Positions 59,125-64,000 of a DNA stretch of 64,000 nucleotides are shown one piece after another. Source of the stretch: Desulfotruncus arcticus DSM 17038 (lineage in GTDB: Bacteria; Bacillota; Desulfotomaculia; Desulfotomaculales; Desulfallaceae); contig NZ_FOOX01000001.1 of NCBI RefSeq assembly GCF_900113335.1, positions 310,001 through 374,000 of the forward strand. Direction: 5' to 3'. Positions within the stretch are counted from its first letter, which is position 1. Each line of letters begins with the position of its first letter. The position numbers and the translations under genes were made by a program. Under the pieces are notes generated by a model. That model had not been told where the DNA came from, searched no databases, and saw only the letters and a list, made by a program, of their open reading frames with translations.

Positions 59125-59243
59125 TGTCATTGCGGGCGCAGCGTGGCAATCTCAGACCCCAAAGCCTAAACCCACAGGTGCGGTAGTGTCCCCTTTCCTG
59201 ATACGCATTGATTGTCGCGTCGCTTCGCTCCTCGCCATGACAT
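59125..59243. repeat. Inverted intergenic repeat (TGTCATTGCG family)
   Basis: Left arm 59125-59153 (TGTCATTGCGGGCGCAGCGT...) and right arm 59210-59243 (...TCGCTCCTCGCCATGACAT) are diverged inverted copies of one unit. Such TGTCATTGCGAGG-type palindromic repeats are scattered in many bacterial genomes. A GTGTCCCCTTTCC fragment lies in the spacer. A short degenerate unit may occur near 30212. Confidence 0.55.
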
Positions 59244-59358
59244 TAGAACGATATAGATTTACATAGTAACTAATTATCTAATCAGCTCCTGGCGTTGCCT
59301 GGCTTGTATTTTTAGTGTAATTTGGTTACAATGGTAAAGGATGTTGAGGTTATTTTGA

Positions 59359-60291
59359 ATGGAGGTCTATGTTTTGAAGCGCGTGGTCAGTGTTAGTTTA
59401 GGCACGTCCCGGCGTGATCACAAGGTAATCGTTGAACTACTGGGAGAGCAATTTGAGATTAGTCGTATCGGAGTGGATGGTGATTTTGATCGCGCCTTGG
59501 CCAAGCTCCGAGAACTTGATGGACAGGTTGACGCCATAGGTCTTGGTGGTATTGATGTTTTTGTTTATGCCGGAAATAAACGATATGCTTTTCAAGACGG
59601 CCTGAAAATGATGGAATCTGTTAAAACAACTCCGGTGGTGGACGGAAGTGGCCTTAAAAACACCCTGGAAAGGGAAACAGTTAAATATTTACTAAGAGAA
59701 ACTGATCTGGTTAAAAAAGGCTCCAGGGTACTTATGGTCAGCGCAGTTGACCGGTTCGGGATGGCTGAGACTTTTGATGAGGCTGAATGCGATGTAACTT
59801 TTGGTGATTTGATCTTTGCTGCGGGAATCCCCTATCCCATCAAAACCCTGGAGGAACTTAAAGAAATTGCCCAAAAACTTTTACCTGAAATGACCAAGCT
59901 TCCATTTCATATGCTTTATCCCACAGGGAAAAAACAAGAGGCACGCGATGATGAAAAAACTAAAAAATTCGCCCAATATTATGAGGAAGCAGAAATCATT
60001 GCAGGTGATTTTCATCTTATAAAGCGCTACTTGCCTGACGAACTGGGCGGGCAGATAATTATAACCAATACAACGACGACTGACGATATCGAATATCTCA
60101 AAGGCAAAGGGATCAGCAAAATTGTTACGACAACCCCTGTTTTTGAAGGGCGGTCCTTCGGCACTAACGTAATGGAAGGGGTATTGGTTGCACTGCTTGG
60201 TAAGCCCTGGGCGGATATTTCAACAGATGAATATCTGGATCTGCTTAATAAGCTTCAATTTAAACCCAGAATTATTGAATTAAAAAGTTAA
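59359..60291 (+). CDS. Conserved protein annotated as quinate 5-dehydrogenase-like
   Basis: A 310-residue protein. I recall similar Firmicute proteins carrying the name quinate 5-dehydrogenase, but no Rossmann glycine motif of shikimate dehydrogenase type is plain (closest is GSRVLMVSAVDRFGMAE). Segments such as VSLGTSRRDHKVIVELLGE, AIGLGGIDVFVY and IVTTTPVFEGRSFGTNVMEG are conserved-looking. The frame opens at ATG 59359 after TGAATGGAGG; TTG at 59374 is an alternative. The following SCP2 and permease genes run the same way. Function open. Confidence 0.6.
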   Translation: MEVYVLKRVVSVSLGTSRRDHKVIVELLGEQFEISRIGVDGDFDRALAKLRELDGQVDAIGLGGIDVFVYAGNKRYAFQDGLKMMESVKTTPVVDGSGLKNTLERETVKYLLRETDLVKKGSRVLMVSAVDRFGMAETFDEAECDVTFGDLIFAAGIPYPIKTLEELKEIAQKLLPEMTKLPFHMLYPTGKKQEARDDEKTKKFAQYYEEAEIIAGDFHLIKRYLPDELGGQIIITNTTTTDDIEYLKGKGISKIVTTTPVFEGRSFGTNVMEGVLVALLGKPWADISTDEYLDLLNKLQFKPRIIELKS

Positions 60292-60323
60292 CACTAAAAC
60301 CTCAAAGACTAGTGGAGGATAAT

Positions 60324-60677
60324 ATGGCGACACATCGTGAAATTACAGAAAGCTTAAACGCATTTCAGGAGGGCTACAGCAATAATAAGAAGCTGAAGAT
60401 TATGAACCATGACTGGAATAGGGTCATTCTGATTGAGGCAACAGATGTGGATTCAAAGCATACAATTATTCTGCAGGACGGGGAAATATCGGTAGTCGAA
60501 GGGATATCCGCAACTCCAAATTTGGTTGTCACTTCAGACAGCGAAACCCTGGCCGACTTGTTTTATGGGGATATTACGCCAACCGAGCCATATATGAACG
60601 GTACTTTGGTTCTAAAGGGGTCTGAAGACGATATCGTGAGATTGGATTTTATATCTTTAATGATTTGGGGTGAGTAG
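60324..60677 (+). CDS. SCP2 sterol-binding-like domain protein
   Basis: A 117-residue single-domain protein of the SCP2-like type: DWNRVILIEATDVDSKHTII, LQDGEISVVEG, ATPNLVVTSDSETLADLFYG and an N-G-T-LVLKGSEDDIVRL end. Such domains bind fatty acids or other hydrophobic ligands. I start at the ATG at 60324 after GTGGAGG; the GTG at 60312 is part of that site. It lies 2 bp before the permease gene. Ligand unknown. Confidence 0.78.
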   Translation: MATHREITESLNAFQEGYSNNKKLKIMNHDWNRVILIEATDVDSKHTIILQDGEISVVEGISATPNLVVTSDSETLADLFYGDITPTEPYMNGTLVLKGSEDDIVRLDFISLMIWGE

Positions 60678-60679
60678 CC

Positions 60680-62035
60680 TTGGAGCTTAAAAAAGTACTC
60701 ACCTTACGTACTGTAATTGCCACCAGCGCCGGATTGACCCTTTCTAGCTCAACTTTTGTCGCAGCAGTGCAGGTTGCTGGTTTTCTCGCCGGCGAATCCG
60801 CGTGGCTGGCCATACTTACCGGTGGGCTGCTGTGTATAACAGCCGCCTTTTGTTTTAATGAGCTAAACGGGATGATGCCGTCGGCGGCCGGTATTCGCCT
60901 ATATTTTAGCAGAGCTTTTAACGACCGCCTGGCGCTGATCATATCTTTGCTTTATATGGCTGTTATTTTGGGTGTAATTGGTGCAGAAAGCTATGTTTTA
61001 TCTGAAATTTTACATCAAGCTTTCCCCGTACTGCCTTCCATATTTTGGATCATTGCCATGTTTACCCTGGTAACCATAATGAATATTGTTGGTATTAAAA
61101 TAGCAGGTTGGTTTCAAGATGCCATAACTTATGGATTAATTATTTCATTGGCAGCACTGGCGATAGTAGCTTTAAATCAAGTTAACTTCCACATAAATGC
61201 ACCCTTTAGTACCGGTGGCGGCTTGAATTTTATAAACGCAGTAGCGGTGGGGGTATTTCTTTTTGTGGGGTTCGAATGGGTTACCCCCCTTGCAGAAGAG
61301 GTAACCCACAGTCGCCTGATTTCCCGCGGCATGCTGCTGGCTATTGGTATCCTCAGTGTTACCTACGCATTGTTTACTGTAGCCATGACGGCAACAGTAC
61401 CCAAAGACATCCTTGTTAATTCAGCCATTCCGCAGATGATTTTTGCCCGAACCTTACTTGGCGGTTCCGGTGCTGCAATAATGGTGCTGATTACATTAGC
61501 CGCATCAATCACCACGTTTAATGCCGGCTTAATCAGCATTTCGCGATTTGTTTATGCTTCAGCCCGGGAAAATGTATTGCCAACTATATTTAGCAAAATC
61601 AGCATGCGTTATTTTACCCCCTGGGTGGCCATTGTTTGTGTGTTTATTATTGGGGTTATTATTTCATCTATTGTTTTAATCACCGAACGCTATCTGACCC
61701 TGGTCAATATGGCGGCCGCCATGGAAAGCATTATCTATGTACTGGCGGGAGTAGCAGTAATTGTACTGCGTAAAAAGCTGCCCGATATGAAACGTCCCTA
61801 TCAAATTCCCGGAGGATATTGGATTCCCGGAATTTGCGCCGGTGTATTTTCCCTTTTAACGCTGGCAATATTTTTTTCATTTCCCGGAGTTTTTATCTAT
61901 CTTTGTATCGGTGTTGTGCTCAGCGTAATTTATGTTAATCAGGTCGTTCCGGAGCTAAAAAGACGCAATCGCGTCAAAAAATCGGCCAACCGCCGCAGAC
62001 GTCCCGCTGTACAAGCGGAAAAAACCGGGGATTAA
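60680..62035 (+). CDS. APC-family amino acid permease
   Basis: A 451-residue transporter with about twelve hydrophobic helices. The first helix region has STFVAAVQVAGFLAGES, and later segments include AAFCFNELNGMMPSAAGIRL and FLFVGFEWVTPLAEEVTHSR, which match the amino acid-polyamine-organocation family. The C-terminus is strongly basic (KRRNRVKKSANRRRRP). The start is TTG (60680), after GGGGTGAG of the preceding gene end. The substrate cannot be stated. Confidence 0.87.
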   Translation: MELKKVLTLRTVIATSAGLTLSSSTFVAAVQVAGFLAGESAWLAILTGGLLCITAAFCFNELNGMMPSAAGIRLYFSRAFNDRLALIISLLYMAVILGVIGAESYVLSEILHQAFPVLPSIFWIIAMFTLVTIMNIVGIKIAGWFQDAITYGLIISLAALAIVALNQVNFHINAPFSTGGGLNFINAVAVGVFLFVGFEWVTPLAEEVTHSRLISRGMLLAIGILSVTYALFTVAMTATVPKDILVNSAIPQMIFARTLLGGSGAAIMVLITLAASITTFNAGLISISRFVYASARENVLPTIFSKISMRYFTPWVAIVCVFIIGVIISSIVLITERYLTLVNMAAAMESIIYVLAGVAVIVLRKKLPDMKRPYQIPGGYWIPGICAGVFSLLTLAIFFSFPGVFIYLCIGVVLSVIYVNQVVPELKRRNRVKKSANRRRRPAVQAEKTGD

Positions 62036-62053
62036 CGTTCCCGGTTATTTTAG

Positions 62054-63001
62054 TTACAGGCCCAGTTCAGCATATACCTTTGAATCCACCGAATTATCGA
62101 AGGGTAATCCCTGTGCCTTCCTAAACTCAATTACCGCTTTTTCCATTCCACCGCCCCAGATACCGTCAATAGGCCCGTTATAAAAACCGAGTCTTTTTAG
62201 CCTTATTTGTACCTCAAGCACGTCTCCGCCCCGTTCATCCCGCCTCATTGTGCGATACCTGCTTGGCTGGTAGTGCAAAGGATTTCCGAGGATTACAACC
62301 CTTGTATCCGGCTTAATCCAGGGATAAATCTCCTCCACATTTACGTTATTCATTCGAATACACCCGTGACTGGCATAACTTCCAATGGAATAGGGCTTAT
62401 TGGTGCCATGTATTCCGTATATGCCCCAGGGGGCCGTAAGACCTATCCAGCGGGTGCCAAAGCCGGTTCCCCAGTTCATAGCCTTGCGTAAAACCTTAAA
62501 ATTGCCGATTGGTGTAGGGGTATCATGTTTACCTACAGCTACGGCATACTGCTTATAGGGTTCCCCGTCGGCCATAATTGTCAGCTTGCGCTGCCTGGTA
62601 TCAATCAAAATACTAACTTCGCCCGGTGGTGGAGGAACATCACTTTTTGCCATCGAGAGGCAGTAGGCATCATCCAAAGCCTGACGAGTTTTTTCGGTGA
62701 AGATGCCATCAGGAATTATTCCCCGGGCTTCCTGAAAATTGTTAACCGCCAGGGCGGTAGCTTTTTCATAAACGCCGTTTATAGGCCCATGGTAATAATC
62801 CAATTCCCTAAGCATACGCTGCAGTAATTCAATGTCCGGCCCGCACATGCTGGGTTGCTGAATTTTAAATACACGGTTGTGGCCTTGGATATTACGACAG
62901 AATTCGCATTCCGGTACCGCTTCCGCCGGTTCTGTAAGAAAAAAGATTACGCAAAAAAAAGATATAACGATAATAATACAAGTGTTTTTTGATTTTTGCA
63001 T
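62054..63001 (-). CDS. L,D-transpeptidase (YkuD) with two peptidoglycan-binding domains
   Basis: A 315-residue exported protein. An N-terminal signal segment (CIIIVISFFCVIFFL) is followed by a PG_binding_1 domain (DIELLQRMLRELDYYHGPIN), the YkuD catalytic domain (about 130-240) with the active-site motif GSYASHGCIRMNN, and a second PG_binding_1 domain (LEVQIRLKRLGFYNGPIDGI). It likely forms L,D cross-links or modifies spore or cell-wall peptidoglycan. Divergent from gerM, which suggests use during sporulation. Confidence 0.92.
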   Translation of the reverse strand: MQKSKNTCIIIVISFFCVIFFLTEPAEAVPECEFCRNIQGHNRVFKIQQPSMCGPDIELLQRMLRELDYYHGPINGVYEKATALAVNNFQEARGIIPDGIFTEKTRQALDDAYCLSMAKSDVPPPPGEVSILIDTRQRKLTIMADGEPYKQYAVAVGKHDTPTPIGNFKVLRKAMNWGTGFGTRWIGLTAPWGIYGIHGTNKPYSIGSYASHGCIRMNNVNVEEIYPWIKPDTRVVILGNPLHYQPSRYRTMRRDERGGDVLEVQIRLKRLGFYNGPIDGIWGGGMEKAVIEFRKAQGLPFDNSVDSKVYAELGL

Positions 63002-63075
63002 TTACTATCCCCCTGTAATAACGCCTAAAAAATATTTTTCCCTCACTTTTGTTATGTATTCAAAAGAGCTTAATT

Positions 63076-63105
63076 GTCATAAACCTGCACCTCCGTTCAT
63101 ACATT
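63076..63105 (+). promoter_or_regulatory. SigE-type sporulation promoter of gerM
   Basis: GTCATAA (63076-63082), 15-bp spacer, CATACATT (63098-63105). The -10 box matches the SigE consensus CATACANT exactly, and -35 is close to GTCATATT. It lies 38 bp before the gerM start. In B. subtilis gerM is transcribed by SigE, so the match is expected. Confidence 0.65.
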
Positions 63106-63142
63106 ATTGTAAAAAACATGGACAACCATCGGGGGGATTTAT

Positions 63143-63739
63143 GTGAAAGCAACGGTAAAATTTTTTATTTATATGGGATTGATTATTATCGCCTTATACA
63201 CATCTGGCTGTTCAGACAACAAAGCTAAGCAAAATTCCGCAGAAAAAAATGTTATAGCATTACAGCAACAAGAAGCCGGTAATCAGCAGCTGGCATCTGT
63301 GAATAATAATGACAGTTTATCGGCTGACACGACTGAAGTAGTTCTTTATTTTTCCGACGGTAATGGAAAACTGGCACCAGAGCGGCGAAAAATAAGAAAA
63401 GTTCCCGGGATTGCCAGAGAAACCATTAATGAATTATGCCGTGGACCGCAAGTAAACGGGTTGGAGGCAACTATCCCTCCCAATACAAGCCTTTTGGATA
63501 TTAATATTCAGGATGGTTTATGTACTATCAACCTGAGTGAGGAATTAATAACCGAGCACAGCGGAGGGTCCGCAGCGGAAAATATGACTGTTTATTCCCT
63601 AGTTAATACCCTGTCTCAGTTTCAGTCAATTGAATCTGTTCAAATACTGGTTGAAGGCAAAATAGTACCAACTATTGCTGGGCATCTGGATGTCAGCAGC
63701 CCACTGGAAAGAGATCCGGAGATTGTCAGTTCCATCTAA
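63143..63739 (+). CDS. gerM: GerM-domain lipoprotein
   Basis: A 198-residue GerM-family protein. The N-terminus has a lipoprotein signal (FFIYMGLIIIALYTSGC, lipobox ending at Cys). A single GerM domain follows (about 70-185; TTEVVLYFSDGNGKLAPERR, INELCRGPQVNGLEATIP, LCTINLSEEL). B. subtilis GerM has two domains and joins the SpoIIQ-AH zone, so this one-domain version could be GerM or another GerM-domain lipoprotein. The start is GTG after GGGGGG. A SigE-like promoter supports a sporulation role. Confidence 0.82.
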   Translation: MKATVKFFIYMGLIIIALYTSGCSDNKAKQNSAEKNVIALQQQEAGNQQLASVNNNDSLSADTTEVVLYFSDGNGKLAPERRKIRKVPGIARETINELCRGPQVNGLEATIPPNTSLLDINIQDGLCTINLSEELITEHSGGSAAENMTVYSLVNTLSQFQSIESVQILVEGKIVPTIAGHLDVSSPLERDPEIVSSI

Positions 63740-63800
63740 AATATACTACTGTCGCGATTCTTCAACGTCCAATATGGGCCAGGCTAAAGAAAAAATATTA

Positions 63801-63836
63801 AAAAGCGCGCTAAAGGAACTGATTTAGCGCGCTTTT
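63801..63836. terminator. Bidirectional intrinsic terminator
   Basis: Perfect 14-bp stem AAAAGCGCGCTAAA / TTTAGCGCGCTTTT with an 8-base loop, between gerM and the convergent gene at the right edge. Confidence 0.9.
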
Positions 63837-63840
63837 CTTG

Positions 63841-64000
63841 TTAATGCCAGCCGGTTTGGTGAAACTCAAATTGTGCTGTTGCATTTCCGTATTGATAAGT
63901 GGGAATATAGTTTTCCGTCAGATCCACCGACACAATTTTATTTTCCCTGATGGACCGCAACATATCCAGAATAGTTTTGGCGTCACCGAATTCCATTTCC
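63841..64000 (-). CDS. C-terminal end of an unidentified protein (cut by window edge)
   Basis: The last 52 codons of a minus-strand gene that begins outside the window, ending in NATAQFEFHQTGWH and a TAA at 63841. Readable residues include FGDAKTILDMLRSIRENKI and SVDLTENYIPTYQYG. The pattern suggests an enzyme or a cell-wall-related domain end, but I recognise no family. It is followed by a bidirectional terminator, which supports its being real. Confidence 0.6.
   Translation of the reverse strand, partial: EMEFGDAKTILDMLRSIRENKIVSVDLTENYIPTYQYGNATAQFEFHQTGWH

Overview
The window looks like a chromosomal segment of an anaerobic, endospore-forming Firmicute, most like the Desulfotomaculum/Pelotomaculum group (Peptococcaceae). 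Reasons: spore genes (CotE, two CotS-type kinases, GerM), strict-anaerobe iron-sulfur and rubredoxin/rubrerythrin proteins, a beta-oxidation operon, strong Shine-Dalgarno sites with many TTG/GTG starts, and moderate GC. The genus is an inference from gene content.

Layout. 1-3830 (-): beta-oxidation operon (acyl-CoA dehydrogenase, cut by the window edge; enoyl-CoA hydratase; thiolase; 3-hydroxybutyryl-CoA dehydrogenase), with an apparent ADP-forming acyl-CoA synthetase remnant upstream. 5134-9150 (+): cobalamin riboswitch, then cobK-cbiMNQO (corrin reduction and cobalt uptake). 9373-11926: nitrilase-family hydrolase, a small protein and a twin P-loop ATPase. 12022-17531 (+): two transcription attenuators, ferredoxin, flavoprotein and a split (archaeal-type) glutamate synthase. 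17669-20897 (-): asparagine synthetase with its own attenuator, and phosphatidylserine synthase/decarboxylase. 21265-28084: spore-coat region (CotS pair, CotE, glycosyltransferase, UDP-glucose dehydrogenase, epimerase). 28288-38438 (+): YyaL-like protein, two ANTAR antiterminators, three glutamine-synthetase paralogues, a second FMN glutamate-synthase-like protein and an orphan acetolactate synthase small subunit. 38512-43914: EndoAI/EndoA toxin-antitoxin, class I amidotransferase, amidohydrolase, Spo0F-like regulator, tsaE-tsaB-rimI. 44146-47508: ECF sigma, anti-sigma and ABC exporter. 47520-53539: redox and housekeeping genes, tRNA-Arg(CCG), HtrA. 53659-58386: two-component system, CapA, poly-gamma-glutamate hydrolase, P-loop ATPase. 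58496-64000: small unknown proteins, a quinate-dehydrogenase-like protein, SCP2 protein, amino-acid permease, L,D-transpeptidase, GerM.

Main result. Seven leaders carry a hairpin with the ANTAR-target hexaloop (A at position 1, G at position 4) whose 3' arm overlaps the 5' arm of an intrinsic terminator. They precede the split glutamate synthase operon (two in tandem), asnB, all three glnA paralogues and one of the two ANTAR genes. The window therefore holds a nearly complete RNA-antitermination regulon for ammonium assimilation together with its likely regulators. The first glnA paralogue has lost two catalytic glutamates and may be a sensor or a ligase of another substrate.

A second notable signal is a two-copy structured element (9239 and 43624). 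Its outer stems differ in sequence between copies but both pair, followed by a nearly identical downstream hairpin. It may be an IS200/IS605-type remnant or a structured RNA.
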